The notes: generated by a model not told the origin, from the sequence alone. A stretch of DNA of 64,000 nucleotides from Lentzea albidocapillata subsp. violacea (GCF_900100275.1 NZ_FNET01000010.1:1-64000), one strand, 5' to 3'. Counted from the stretch's first letter, positions 7,901 to 16,582 are shown. A program made the numbers and translations.

Positions 7901-9194
7901 TCTGCAGTACACGCTCGAGCACCCCTACACGCTCATTCACCTGGAAGAGTGGCGCGACAACCCGGCCAAGGCCCTTGGTCTGACGTTCTGGGACCTCGGC
8001 ACCGCGGTGGCCGGCGCGTTCAGCGGTGGTGCCGCCGCGTCGACCAGGGTGCTCGGTGCATTGAAGAACGTGCTCGGCAAGGGTGTCGGCAAGGTTCTCA
8101 ACAACGTCGTCGACCTCAGAAGCGTCGCGGTGAAGCTCCACGACAGCGTTCCCGTCAAGCTGCCCGGTTCGGTCGCCGAGATTCTCTTCCCCAAGTTCAA
8201 GCTCGAGAACGGCATCGGCAAGCTCGAGAACGCGGTCGTCTCGATCGACGGACGGCTCTACCGCCTGGAGTCCTACTCCCAGCGGCTGGAGGGTGACCTC
8301 ACCAACCTCAACGGCTCGGTCGTGCGTCTCGAAGGCGGCGTCATCCGGCTCGAGAACGGCATGGCGAAGCTCGATGACGCCAAGCTGAAGGTCGAGCCCT
8401 GTGGGCCGGCGGGCGGCTGCGAGGGGCTCTACAAGACGCCTCAGGTCGTGGACGGCGAGTACCGGCACGACATCGGCGCCCTGCAGATCCGGATCAAGGC
8501 AGAGAACCTCACCTGGGGCAGGGAGGAGCTGCGCAAGGCCAAGCTCAACGAGCCGGACATCACCAAGGACGTGAACGCGCTCGCGGAGATCACCGGGGGC
8601 AGGCGGGAAGGCATCGGCTACGAGCTCAAGAGCGAGTCGTCCTTCCTGCGCAAGCAATTCGAGGAGACCGAGGGCGACACGTTGCCGCCTGCCTCCATCA
8701 AGGCGAAGATGAACGACTCGGTCAGGTACACCTACGTCTTCGATCCGAAGGTGTACGCCGACTCGGTCAAGCGGGTGATCACCGAGTTCACGAAGAAGGG
8801 CTACACGAAGATTGCGCTGAAGAACTTCTGGCTCCGCAACCAGGAGGGCCTCCCGGAAGGCGCCCCGCCGAGAAACGGTTACCCCGGCATCAACATGACC
8901 TGGGAGTCGCCGAACGGGCAGCTGTTCGAGCTGCAGCTCCACACCCCGCACGGCTACGCGCAGAAGGTCAGGGAGACGTCCTTCTACGAGGACCGGCGCG
9001 CGTACCGAGCGGCCGCGGACGCGATCAGGTCCAAGGCTCACGCGGAGGGTCGCAACCTCACGCTCCACGAGTGGGCCCAAATACAGACCTATGAAAACAT
9101 GATCGAGGACATCAAGGTGGAGTCGGCGAAGCTCTTCTCGTCGGTCGAGCCTCCGGAAGGCGCGATCAGGATTCCGCAGTTCCCGGCCAAGTGA
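4911..9194 (+). CDS. ALF-repeat/coiled-coil polymorphic toxin with C-terminal RelA/SpoT-like domain
   Basis: 1427 aa, ATG with GGGGGA 10 bases upstream. Layout: signal peptide or anchor (residues 1-45), ALF repeats (about 55-200), a very long Ala-rich coiled coil (about 200-900) dense in 'AAARA/NAEAARLA' heptads, a Cys-containing linker (about 880-1000), short 'RLENG' repeats (about 1100-1155), and a C-terminal domain (about 1165-1427). The C-terminal domain carries the landmarks of RelA/SpoT-type pyrophosphotransferases: 'ELKSESSFLRK' (basic K-S-x-x-S-x-x-x-K motif), 'MNDSVRYTYVF' (the D-x-x-R acidic motif), 'GYPGINM' and 'FELQLHTP'. That arrangement (variable exported N-terminus, small toxic C-terminus, immunity gene behind) is polymorphic-toxin logic. 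Predicted activity is synthesis of alarmone-like nucleotides or pyrophosphorylation of another target in competitor cells; which one cannot be read from sequence. Confidence 0.8.
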   Translation: MKRRASSATSLWRRSVVPICAALALTLFGGTVHATAAPQSVPVLQAAANNDPPPQEVDEEYEFYKMLITDISERAEDVEVRDAAKAALAVNTKEKLIWFLDHGQAEAQARADTRKAAEKAENRRKVEEWARTGGPNVRSGAQAALNAGDQAIKDFVAYGYEIALKRDKQQAEDDKAEQDRIIARVRDMVAMGGPQVKIEGEAVLASKDYARIRQFYLTDYHEANKRDHAFRAVIQKALEDRNRAITELDQLARRAAAVAAARAEIIRANIDAVKHLEDVTYTMKRAVEAAHRSDQIFRDDKPGRAHGQLGRNELLDVERAKAERESADADRIALASVDATGRARAAGAKLVDLGVTDGLDWARVTIGIGNAVDAAALAAETSAHATVATLADSRALDADRNAQEHAQNAAKYRAEAERQAAKAAELAEAAKKQRDIALAARDRAERQKNIANAKAAEAQSHATNARNHRVNAQSAARNAAVTAAAAHAANAEAARLAGDHDAAMAKIRTSETEVRVINGMHQARLINLENFELRLTDAEARARERGENVEEVTREIRGQRDAARGAANESAGWASRAAASASAARESARLAAAAAQGARTAANNATREAVTARQAADEAYRITVETVNVALGAQASAEMTQQEAEAAVHEANQAVYQSVIADRAASAAAASASLVIDSSRAAEAVLKPYAAINADARRALETVSEALIISEEQSRLAREKADEAAAAAVRATKAADDALLEVKPAYEAAARAAQSANDATQYAQTANDAANQAVAHATAAHSAAGTATRWSNTASADATLAGNAAAAASASAASAERAAVSTEHIYSMARANADKVQEFLQRVVDQIESIHEYRVRLDAAEQIAREEAAKKAAEMNLQLAKGIWTVDRCLDNPFLHFEDCQRAAGKIEEFAKYNARVYADAAVATLNAAARCGAGDQDACNLLRSGQDKLSQYYKGIGEGVIEGAKGALDGLLTGLTCIGGSVFAADYRACQEISKGLQYTLEHPYTLIHLEEWRDNPAKALGLTFWDLGTAVAGAFSGGAAASTRVLGALKNVLGKGVGKVLNNVVDLRSVAVKLHDSVPVKLPGSVAEILFPKFKLENGIGKLENAVVSIDGRLYRLESYSQRLEGDLTNLNGSVVRLEGGVIRLENGMAKLDDAKLKVEPCGPAGGCEGLYKTPQVVDGEYRHDIGALQIRIKAENLTWGREELRKAKLNEPDITKDVNALAEITGGRREGIGYELKSESSFLRKQFEETEGDTLPPASIKAKMNDSVRYTYVFDPKVYADSVKRVITEFTKKGYTKIALKNFWLRNQEGLPEGAPPRNGYPGINMTWESPNGQLFELQLHTPHGYAQKVRETSFYEDRRAYRAAADAIRSKAHAEGRNLTLHEWAQIQTYENMIEDIKVESAKLFSSVEPPEGAIRIPQFPAK

Positions 9195-9208
9195 CAGTGC
9201 TGTGATGG

Positions 9209-9246
9209 TGTGTGTCCCTCGTGCTCGCGCGGGGGACACACCACCT
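9209..9246 (+). terminator. hairpin between toxin and candidate immunity gene
   Basis: GTGTGTCCC and its complement GGGGACACAC pair across a short GC-rich loop just after the toxin stop codon. There is no U-tract. It could attenuate read-through so that the immunity gene is expressed separately, or stabilise the mRNA 3' end. Boundaries are approximate. Confidence 0.45.
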
Positions 9247-9266
9247 CCTGATGAAACGAGACACAG

Positions 9267-9779
9267 GTGCAACGGCAGTACGAGTACTTCGCCATCGTCG
9301 ACAGCGTTCATCCGTCACCGGAGGAGCCTGCGGCGATGTGCCGCCGGTGGGTGGACGACGACGGGCAGGTGCACGAGGAGGCGTTCCTGATCACCCTCAC
9401 CTGGATGCCCAGCACCATGCTGACCGTGGCGAGGCCCGGCAGGGTGCACCGCGTTGACGCGGCGGCGGCGGACCGGTTCGAGCAGAACCTGCGCGACCGG
9501 GCACCACGCGGCGAGACCGAAGACGTGCGGTACACCTACCTCGCGTGGGTGGACGGAGAGTCCACTCAGGACGATCCCACCGGCCTGCTCAGGACGTGGC
9601 CGGCGCCGCGGGGCATCGAGAGGGAACAGCGGTACACGCCGGGCTCCGGCTGGGACACCAGCTACGTCCGGGATGACTGGCACCGCGGACGCTACGACGG
9701 CAGGTTCGACCGGATCGACCAGGAAACCGCCGAGCAGATCATCCAGATGTGGGAGCAGCGCCGCGCCGAGCAGGGCTGA
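9267..9779 (+). CDS. candidate immunity protein for the RelA/SpoT-like toxin
   Basis: 170 aa from GTG, with a weak purine run (AACGAGA) upstream. No signal peptide or membrane segment, so it is cytoplasmic. I do not recognise the family. The protein is acidic and rich in Trp/Asp/Arg, with 'YEYFAIVDSVHPSPEEP', 'FLITLTWMPSTML' and a C-terminal helix 'ETAEQIIQMWEQRR'. Its position directly after a polymorphic toxin, on the same strand and with no other gene before the next pseudogene, is the reason to propose an immunity role. A simple hypothetical gene with no link to the toxin is the alternative. Confidence 0.55.
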   Translation: MQRQYEYFAIVDSVHPSPEEPAAMCRRWVDDDGQVHEEAFLITLTWMPSTMLTVARPGRVHRVDAAAADRFEQNLRDRAPRGETEDVRYTYLAWVDGESTQDDPTGLLRTWPAPRGIEREQRYTPGSGWDTSYVRDDWHRGRYDGRFDRIDQETAEQIIQMWEQRRAEQG

Positions 9780-10470
9780 TCACTCCTGCGGGTCGAGCGG
9801 GGGGCGATCCGCGACACACCCTCCGCCGTGTTGCCGAACGCCGTCGTGGTCTCCCCCGTCTTCGGCTGGTGCGCGCTCAGGAACGACACCCCGCGTCCCT
9901 GCCGACGAGCTTCACCGCGTTGCCCGTCGGGCGCAGCCAGAACCCCAGCCCGTTACGTCGCGCCGCTTGCTGACCCGTTCCGCGATCAGGGCGAGGACAG
10001 CGAAACCGCCGTTGCAGTAGGAGAAACGTTCGCCGGGCGGGAACTGCTGCGGAACCCACCCAACACCGCAAGGTACTGCTGGGCGTCGCGCAGGTCCTGC
10101 ACCGGCGCGGGCAGCAGGTACGCGGTGAATTCGGTGATGATGTCCTCGTCGAGGTAGTCGCCGATGCCGGAACGGTGCGCTAGCAGGTGTTCGACGGTGA
10201 CGGCGTCACCGATCGACGGCAGGTCGGCGCCGAAGATCTCGCAGACGGGCGTCGACAGGACGAGTTCGCCTTCTCGATCAGGGTCACACAGCCAGCGCGG
10301 TCAAACCCTTGCCGCCGTTGGCGATCGCGAACCGGGTGCCGACCGTGCTCGGGATGTCGTAGTCGCGGTGTGCCTGCCCGTAGACCTGGGCGAACACCTG
10401 ACCGTCGCGTTCGATCCGCACCACACCGCAGAAGCTGGTTCTGTGAGCGAGTTCGTCCCGTTACATGAGT
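9776..10470 (-). pseudogene. decayed serine hydrolase (beta-lactamase/D-Ala-D-Ala carboxypeptidase fold)
   Basis: Read on the minus strand in shifting frames, the segments are in the family's order: 'GVVRIERDGQVFAQVYG', 'TRFAIANGGKGLTALAV', then a stop; after a frame change 'VTVEHLLAHRSGIGDYLDE', then 'FPPGERFSYCNGGFAVLAL' in another frame, then 'YGLGFWL'-type and 'GVSFLSAHQPKTGETT' near the 3' end. The nucleophile motif SxxK should read ASGTKG but here is ANGGKG, so the catalytic Ser is missing, and there are several frameshifts and at least one deletion. No intact product is possible. It is unrelated in function to the flanking genes. Confidence 0.75.
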
Positions 10471-10570
10471 CCACGGTGACACCAGGGGCGGCTTGATCGT
10501 CCGCGATTTCCGCACGCCGTTGTCGACTGGGCTGTGGTGGAGCTGCGGAAGTTGCTGTCCACCAAGTAGG

Positions 10571-11200
10571 TCAGGAGAGGCCGGGCAGTGGTCGCAGGCA
10601 GATGTCCGCGGCCTCTGCCGCCTCGACACCGAACATGCGCAGCAGGTCCTCCGCGACGAGGTCGGCCGCCTGCGCGTCGTCGCGGTCCGGGTGGTCGTGC
10701 AGCAACTGGCCGAGGGTGAGCATCGCGCCGGTGACCACGACGAGGGCGAGGTCCAAGTCGCGGACCTCGGTGAACCTGCCCGCGCGGACGGCCTCGGCGA
10801 TATCGCGGCGGGCCCGGCGAGCCAATCCCTGACCTGTGCCGGCCAGCAGCAAACCGTTGTGCAGCAGGACCTTGCTCAGCTCAGGCTGCCTGCGGTGCAG
10901 CCGCCCGGTGAGCCGGAAGCTCCGCGCGAACACCTCCGCCTGGTCCTCGATGTCGTCGCCCAGCGCGTCCAGCGCGTCGCCGAAGGTCTCCAGCGCGTCC
11001 TCGACAGCGGTCTGGAAGAGCTGTTCCCTGGTCTCGAAGTGGTTGTAGAACGACCCCATCCCCACGTCGGCGAGCTGGGTGATCTCGAGGATCGGGATGG
11101 CGGTCCTGCCCTCCGCGATGCAGGTCTGCGCGGCGCGGACGAGGGCCGCGCGGGTGCGCGCCTTGCGTCGATCCAACCGGTTGTGCGTCTGCTCCGCCAT
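10571..11200 (-). CDS. TetR-family regulator of the adjacent decayed catabolic operon
   Basis: 209 aa. N-terminal HTH (about residues 12-58) with 'VRAAQTCIAEG' and the recognition-helix signature 'VGMGSFYNHFETREQLF'; the C-terminal ligand domain is all-helical. It starts 73 bases from, and faces, an aromatic-degradation operon; a perfect 14-bp palindrome lies in the gap. Family knowledge: such regulators repress ring-cleavage genes and are released by an aromatic or CoA-thioester ligand. The gene itself is intact although every gene it faces is broken, so it may now have lost its original target or control something else. Confidence 0.88.
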   Translation of the reverse strand: MAEQTHNRLDRRKARTRAALVRAAQTCIAEGRTAIPILEITQLADVGMGSFYNHFETREQLFQTAVEDALETFGDALDALGDDIEDQAEVFARSFRLTGRLHRRQPELSKVLLHNGLLLAGTGQGLARRARRDIAEAVRAGRFTEVRDLDLALVVVTGAMLTLGQLLHDHPDRDDAQAADLVAEDLLRMFGVEAAEAADICLRPLPGLS

Positions 11201-11229
11201 GCCGTCACCCTAGCGCGCCCCGTCATTCT

Positions 11230-11243
11230 TGACGAATTCGTCA
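11230..11243. promoter_or_regulatory. palindromic TetR operator
   Basis: TGACGAATTCGTCA is a perfect 14-bp palindrome midway between the TetR start (11200) and the first pseudogene of the operon (about 11307). Position and symmetry fit the binding site of the divergently encoded TetR protein. Confidence 0.6.
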
Positions 11244-11306
11244 TAACTGCTTGACTGACTCAACGCTCACAGGTGACGATTGCGTCAACTTTGGGGGGAG
11301 CAGTCG

Positions 11307-12435
11307 ATGGGCAACGATCACACCGGACTGCACGGCGAGCGGGGCGCGCTGGCGGGAGAACATCCGGGACGTGCGCCCGATCCGATCGTCAAGGGTGCAC
11401 GACCTCGCGTGACTGGAGTTCGAGAAACCCGACCTGGCCAAAGCTGAGCTGTTCGCGCACGCCTTCGGTTTCACGACCTCGCTGCGCACGGCGGACGAGC
11501 TGTACCTGCGCGGCACCGAACCCGGTGCGCCCTGCGTGCTGATCCGCCGCGGCCCGCGATCGGCGTTCGCCGGGCCCGCTTTCCGCGCCGCCGAGGCGAC
11601 CGACGTGATCCGGCTCGCGGGCGCGACCGACCGGCGGGTGGTGAAGCTGCCGGAAAAGCCTGGGCGGGGTGGCCGTCGAACTGGCCGACCCGAGCGGGCT
11701 GCGTGTGCGCGTGGTGTCCGGCACTCACGACCTCACGGCGCAGCAGCCGCAGGAACCGCTCACACTCAACTTCGGCACCACCGCGTTGCGCACGAACGCC
11801 GCACACAACGGCCGGTTCGCGCACCTGCGCGAGTGCAGCGTCTCGGGCACGTGGTGTGGCAGACCACGAAGTACCGCGAGTCCCTGGACTGGTACCTGGG
11901 GCACCTCGGCCTGATCGTCAGCGACTTTCTGTACTACCCGAGGCAGCGCGAGCGCGGTCCGGTGATGAGCTTCATCCGCTGCGATCGCGGTGGCACCCCT
12001 GCCGACCACCACACGCTGGCGTTGACGCTGGGTCCGGCGAACCGGTACGTGCACTCGGCCTACCAGGTCGCCGACCTGGACGCCCTGGCCGCGGGAGGTG
12101 AGTACCTGCGCGAGCTCGGCTACGACCGTTCGTGGGGCATCGGCAGGCACATCCAGGGCAGCCAGATCTTCGACTACTGGCGCGATCCCGACGGGTTCCT
12201 GGTCGAGTACTTCAGGGACGGCGACCTGTTCGACCACACCCTCGACCCCGGCTGGGCACCGATGACGGCCTCCGGCCTCGCCCAGTGGGGACCGCCCGCC
12301 ACCAGGGACTTCCTCGGCGTGAAACCGGGATCGCAAGCCCTGCGCGAACTCCGTGCCATCGTCAACGCCCTGCGCCAGGACAACGAGTGCGACTTCGAGC
12401 GTCTGCGCGGACTTCTGAAAGTAGCCACGTCATGA
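11307..12435 (+). pseudogene. broken extradiol ring-cleavage dioxygenase (VOC family)
   Basis: An ATG at 11307 with GGGGGGAG upstream opens the gene, but the conserved parts fall in three frames. 'LEFEKPDLAKAELFAHAFGF' follows an in-frame TGA near 11413; a frameshift near 11660 leads to 'GGVAVELADPSGLRVRVVSG'; another near 11855 leads to the C-terminal domain with 'TKYRESLDWYLGHLGLIVSD', 'HHTLALTLG' and 'YWRDPDGFLVEYFRDGD'. These are the two-module, metal-binding features of catechol 2,3-dioxygenase-like enzymes (the His of 'HHTLAL' and Glu of 'LVEYF' are iron ligands in the family). No functional product is expected. Its stop overlaps the next gene by ATGA, evidence of a former operon. Confidence 0.8.
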
Positions 12436-13374
12436 ACCTCTCCGTGCTCCGCACCTCCACCGCCTGGTACGTGATCACCGCCGGTGGCGCCGCGCGGATC
12501 GAAGACAACGGCCTCGACGACCGCCGAGCTGCTGGCGGATCGCGCGTCGATCATCGCGACGAAGTCCACAAAGGACACGGTGCCCGTCGAGTCGCTCGAC
12601 CTGATCTCGCCGATCTCCGCGCCGTGCCGGGTGGTCGCCCAGATGACCAACTTCGCGTCGCACGTCCGGGACGCCGGCCTGAACCCCGCCACCGTGCCGC
12701 TGACGTTCTTCCGCAAGTCGTCCGGCTCGATCAGCGGACCGTTCGACGACATCGTCAAGCCCACCCACGTGCGGCTGCTCGACTACGAGGTGGAGATCGG
12801 GCTGGTCATCGGCCGGGAGGTGCCGGTGGGAACGGAGATCACCGAGCGGAACCTCGCCACGTACGTCGCCGGCCTGGTGGTCACCAACGACGTCTCCGCC
12901 CGCGATCTGCAGCTGCCGAAGACCCAGTTCTACGAGTCCAAGTCGTACCCGTCATTCACCCCGGCCGGCCCATTCCTGGTGCTGCTGGACGCCGGAGAAC
13001 TCGCGCGGTTCGCCGACCTGCGGCTGCGCCTGTCCGTCAACGGCGAGGTCCGGCAGGACATGACCGTCGGCGCCGACATGATTTACCGGCCGGTGCGGGC
13101 GCTCGCCGCGCTCACCCGCTTCCAGCGCCTGGACGCCGGCGACCTGGTGCTCACCGGTACGCCGGTCGGTACCGCGCTCAGCGCACCGCCCAAAGCCGTG
13201 CAGAAGATCACCTCGCTGCTGCCCGACGCGACCAGGTGGAAGCTCTTCTTCTCTTCTCAGGCCAAGAACCCGGAGTACCTCGCCCACGGCGACGTCGTCG
13301 AGGCAAGCGTCGCCACCTACGACGGCGCGATCGATCTCGGCACCCAACGCACGGTTGTGAGGTACGCCCGATGA
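12432..13374 (+). pseudogene. frameshifted fumarylacetoacetate-hydrolase-family protein
   Basis: The coupled ATG at 12432 begins 'MNLSVLRTSTAWYVITAGG', then a frameshift near 12505-12525 moves the coding sequence to the frame that continues 'TTAELLADRASII' and is open to 13374. The remainder is otherwise a full FAH domain: 'DYEVEIGLVIGREV', 'GLVVTNDVSARDLQ', 'KSYPSFTPAGPFL' and 'GDLVLTGTPVGTALS' with the metal-binding Glu/Glu/Asp set visible. A shortened product from the GTG at 12484 (296 aa) could still be made, so residual activity cannot be excluded. The role in the pathway would be hydrolysis or hydration of the ring-cleavage product. Confidence 0.7.
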
Positions 13375-14881
13375 GCGACGAGCTGCTTTGGCCCGACCGT
13401 ACGGCGATCTCCGTGCTGCCCGAGGCCGAACGCTGGCAGGAACCGGCGTCGCTCACGTTCGCCGGCCTGTTTGCCGACGTGCACCGCTACGCCAACCTGT
13501 TGCACCGCAGGGGATCCGGCGCGGGGACGCCGTCGCGCTGATCGCTCCGAACTGCGCGCAACTGGTCGCCGCGACGCTGGCCGCGCGGCTCGCCGGCATT
13601 GCCGTCCCGCTCAACGGGGCCCTGTCCCGGCCGCATCTCACCGAGCTGCTCCGCCGGTCCGGTGCGCGCGTGCTGATCGCCGCCGGGCCGGACCTCGACC
13701 CTGGTTTCTGGGACACCGCAAGACATCTGGCCGGAGAACTGGACACGATCCTGCTGTCTCCGACCGGAGTCACCGGGTCGACACCCGGCTTCGGCTACCT
13801 GCACGAACTGGCCGCCACCGAGGACGCCGGCGCGTTCGCCGGTGAGCTGCCCCGGTCAGACGACCTCGCCGCCTTCTTCCACACCGGAGGCACGACCGGA
13901 ACCCCGAAACTGGCCGCACACCGGCACCGCAACGAGGTCGCCGACGCGTGGATGCCGGCGGCCTGTTCGCTGTTCGAGACCGAGTCCGTGGTGTTCGCCG
14001 CGCTCCCGCTCTTCCACGTCAACGCTGTGGTCGTCACGCTGCTGGCGCCGTTGTTCAAGGGACAGCACGTGGTCTGGGCCGGCTCGCTCGGGTACCGCGA
14101 CTTCGCGCTGCACCGCGAGTTCTGGCGGATCGTCGAGCGCTACCGGATCAGCACCATGAGCGCCGTGCCCACCGTTTTACGCCGTGCTGGCACAGGCGCC
14201 CGTGGACGCCGACATCAGCAGCCTGCGTTTCGCCATCGTCGGCGCCTCATCGCTGCCGCTGCCGTGCGGCAGAACTACCGGCACCACACCGGTATCGCGC
14301 TGCTCGAAGGCTACGGCCTCACCGAAGCGACCTGCGCCAGCGCGCGCAGCTTCCCGGACGCGCTTCGGCCGGGTGCGGTCGGGCAACGACTGCCCCAGGA
14401 CCTCATCATCCGCGGCGGCCACAACGTCGACCCGGCCCTCATCGAGGACGCACTGCTCGCTCACCCGCAGGTCACCGCCGCCGCGGTCGGCAGACCGGAC
14501 GCGCACGCCGGCGAGGTGCCGGTCGCCTACGTGACGCTCACGCCCGGCGCGACGGTCACCGAGGACGATTTCCTCGCCTGGGCCGCGGCCCAGGTACCCG
14601 AGCGGGCCGCGGCGCCGAAGACCGTCACTGTGATGGACGCGCTGCCCGTCACCGCCGTGGGCAAGCCCTACAAGCTCGATCTGCGTGCCGATGCGACCCG
14701 CCGCGCCATCGCCGACGCGCTGCGCGAGACAGCTCCGGACTCCACAGTGGACACCCGGATCGACGACGGATCCGTCGTCGTGACGGTGACCGTTCCCGCG
14801 GACAGCGACCAGGCGGCCGTGAAAGCCGCACTCGGTGCCTTCACCGTGCGCTGGGACCTCCGCGTTTCCACCCTGTCATGA
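13371..14881 (+). pseudogene. broken acyl-CoA ligase (AMP-binding family)
   Basis: Starts by ATGA overlap with the FAH gene ('MSDELLWPDRTAISVLPEAE'), shifts frame near 13505 into 'VALIAPNCAQLVAATLAARL', contains the AMP-binding P-loop 'FFHTGGTTGTPKLAAH', loses frame again around 14180-14290, then resumes at 'LLEGYGLTEATCASARS'. The stretch that should hold the 'TGDL' motif between 'GAVGQRLP' and 'DLIIRGGHNVDPALIEDALL' is deleted (about 80-100 residues). It normally activates an aromatic or cyclic acid as CoA thioester. It is inactive as read. Confidence 0.8.
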
Positions 14882-15520
14882 GCACACAACAGGTTCCGGT
14901 CGTCGTGGTCGGCGCGGGCCCGACCGGCCTGACCGCTGCGACGCTGCTCGCCCTGGCCGTGCCATGGCCTTCGCCTGATCGACCCACATGCGGGTGCTCG
15001 CCGAGTTCCGGCGCGGCTCCGGCCGGCACGGCCACCAGGCCGGCAACCCGGTCCGCCGGCTCGTGGTACCGAGGCTGCCCGCCCTCAGCCGGCGCGTCCT
15101 CGACAGCGAGACCGCTGCCCTGCACCGGTCGAGCCTCATCCTCCGCCCACGCCTGCGCAGAACCCTCGCCGGCCGCCTGTGCCCCAGCACAACGCTGGAC
15201 GACGGCCACCGGTTCGATGAACTCGCTCATGGCCGGTTCGTCGTCGTCACGCCCAGGTGCCGCCCGCTCTGCAGGCGGAGGTGCAGCGCCGCGGCGGACT
15301 GTGCCACACCCCACCCACCGGACGGACCTGCACCGGTGGCTGTCCCGGGGCGTGCGAAGGCCCTCATCGTCCGGCCGGACGGCATCGTCATGCGAGCCGC
15401 GCGTGACCTGACCGAACTGATCGCGACCCTGCCCCACTTCCACACAACGGCGACGCCTGCCGGCTACGGGCGTGACGCGATCGAGGTGGCCGGCCAAGAG
15501 CACCATCGCCGGCGCGCATA
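14878..15520 (+). pseudogene. remnant of FAD-dependent aromatic hydroxylase (MhpA-like)
   Basis: An ATGA overlap gives the start 'MSTQQVPVVVVGAGPTGLTA', the Rossmann FAD motif GxGxxG. Almost the whole middle of a roughly 500-aa protein is then missing, and a C-terminal part follows in mixed frames: 'GFDELAHGRF'-like text ('HRFDELAHGRFVVV') and 'ALIVRPDGIVMRA', the segment that contacts FAD near the C-terminus in class A flavoprotein hydroxylases. Only about 210 codons remain. It was the last gene of the decayed operon. Confidence 0.7.
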
Positions 15521-15568
15521 GCGCGAACGTGTGTGTGATCAGCGTTCGCCCACGGCGTACCGCGGTTG

Positions 15569-16582
15569 TCACGGGGTGACGACCAGGCGGCCGACCACCG
15601 AGCCTTCCGCCAGGCTGGCCAGTGCCTCGTTCACCTGGTGCAGTGGGTATTCGGCCTGGACGTGGCCGCGGAGCTTGCCCGCGGCGGCAAGTGCCATTAC
15701 CTCGTGTGCATCGGCGAGGGTGGCGCCGACGGAACCACGGATGATCGTTTCGCGGACGATGACCTCGATGATGTCCAAGGTGGCGGGGGCGCCGGTGTAG
15801 CCGACGAGGACGACGCGGCCGCGGGTGCGGGTCATGCGGACCGCCTGGTCTGGGGTGGAGGCGTTGCCGACGGTGTCGATCACCACGTGGCAGCCGCCGC
15901 CGGTGTGGGCGAGCACGGCGTCGACCGGGTCCGTTGCCGACGGGTCGATGGCCGTCGTGGCGCCATAGGCGATGGCCTGGGCGCGGCTGGGGCCGTGGGG
16001 GTCGATGGCCAGGACGGTGGCTCCGCGTGCGACGGCCACCTGGACGATGGCGAGGCCGACGCCGCCCGTGCCGATCACGATCACGACCTCGCCCGCGGCG
16101 ACTTCGGCTACCGAGTGGACGACCCGGACCGCGGTGGTGCCCGAGCAGCCGAGGACGGCGGCTTCGGCGAACGACACCTGCGGGGCGATCGGGACCAGGG
16201 AGCGGGCCGGGGCGAGGTAGTACTCGGCGAGTCCTCCGTCGGTGTCGAAGCCGACCTTGGCCACCGGAGCGGGACAGAGGTTCTCCGAACCGGCCGCGCA
16301 CCAGTCGCACCGCCGGCAGCCGTCGTAGTAGTAGGCCAGCACGCGGTCTCCTGGCCGAGTGGTGACGTCCGGGCCGGTCTGGACGACTTCGCCGGCGATC
16401 TCGTGGCCGAGCACGAACGGCAGCGGTGGCGCGATGGCGGAGCCGGTCGCGAGGTGCAGGTCGGTGCGGCACAGACCGGCCGCGCGCACCCGGATCAGCG
16501 CCTGCCCCCGGCCGGGCACGGGGCGCGGCCGGCGTTCGACGACCAGTTTCTCGCCGAGGTGGTGCAGTACCGCTGCTTGCAT
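15569..16582 (-). CDS. zinc-dependent alcohol dehydrogenase (medium-chain)
   Basis: 337 aa from the ATG at 16582 (MQAAVLHHLGEKLVVE), the usual family start; an in-frame ATG at 16645 would add 21 atypical residues. Catalytic zinc site: Cys38, His60-Glu61 ('GHEIAGEV'). Structural zinc: four Cys in 'GCRRCDWCAAGSENLC'. NAD(P)-binding 'VIGTGGVGLAIVQVAV'. It oxidises an alcohol or reduces an aldehyde; the substrate is unknown. It is divergent from the hydroxymethyl-pyrimidine operon and shares its 208-base control region, so a link to the 5-hydroxymethyl group is possible but unproven. It could equally belong to the decayed aromatic locus. Confidence 0.85.
   Translation of the reverse strand: MQAAVLHHLGEKLVVERRPRPVPGRGQALIRVRAAGLCRTDLHLATGSAIAPPLPFVLGHEIAGEVVQTGPDVTTRPGDRVLAYYYDGCRRCDWCAAGSENLCPAPVAKVGFDTDGGLAEYYLAPARSLVPIAPQVSFAEAAVLGCSGTTAVRVVHSVAEVAAGEVVIVIGTGGVGLAIVQVAVARGATVLAIDPHGPSRAQAIAYGATTAIDPSATDPVDAVLAHTGGGCHVVIDTVGNASTPDQAVRMTRTRGRVVLVGYTGAPATLDIIEVIVRETIIRGSVGATLADAHEVMALAAAGKLRGHVQAEYPLHQVNEALASLAEGSVVGRLVVTP

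Noticed and set aside
6945..9311. A 788-codon frame antisense to the ALF toxin
   Set aside because: Low-complexity Arg/Val/Leu-rich translation without domains; the plus-strand toxin frame explains the coding bias.
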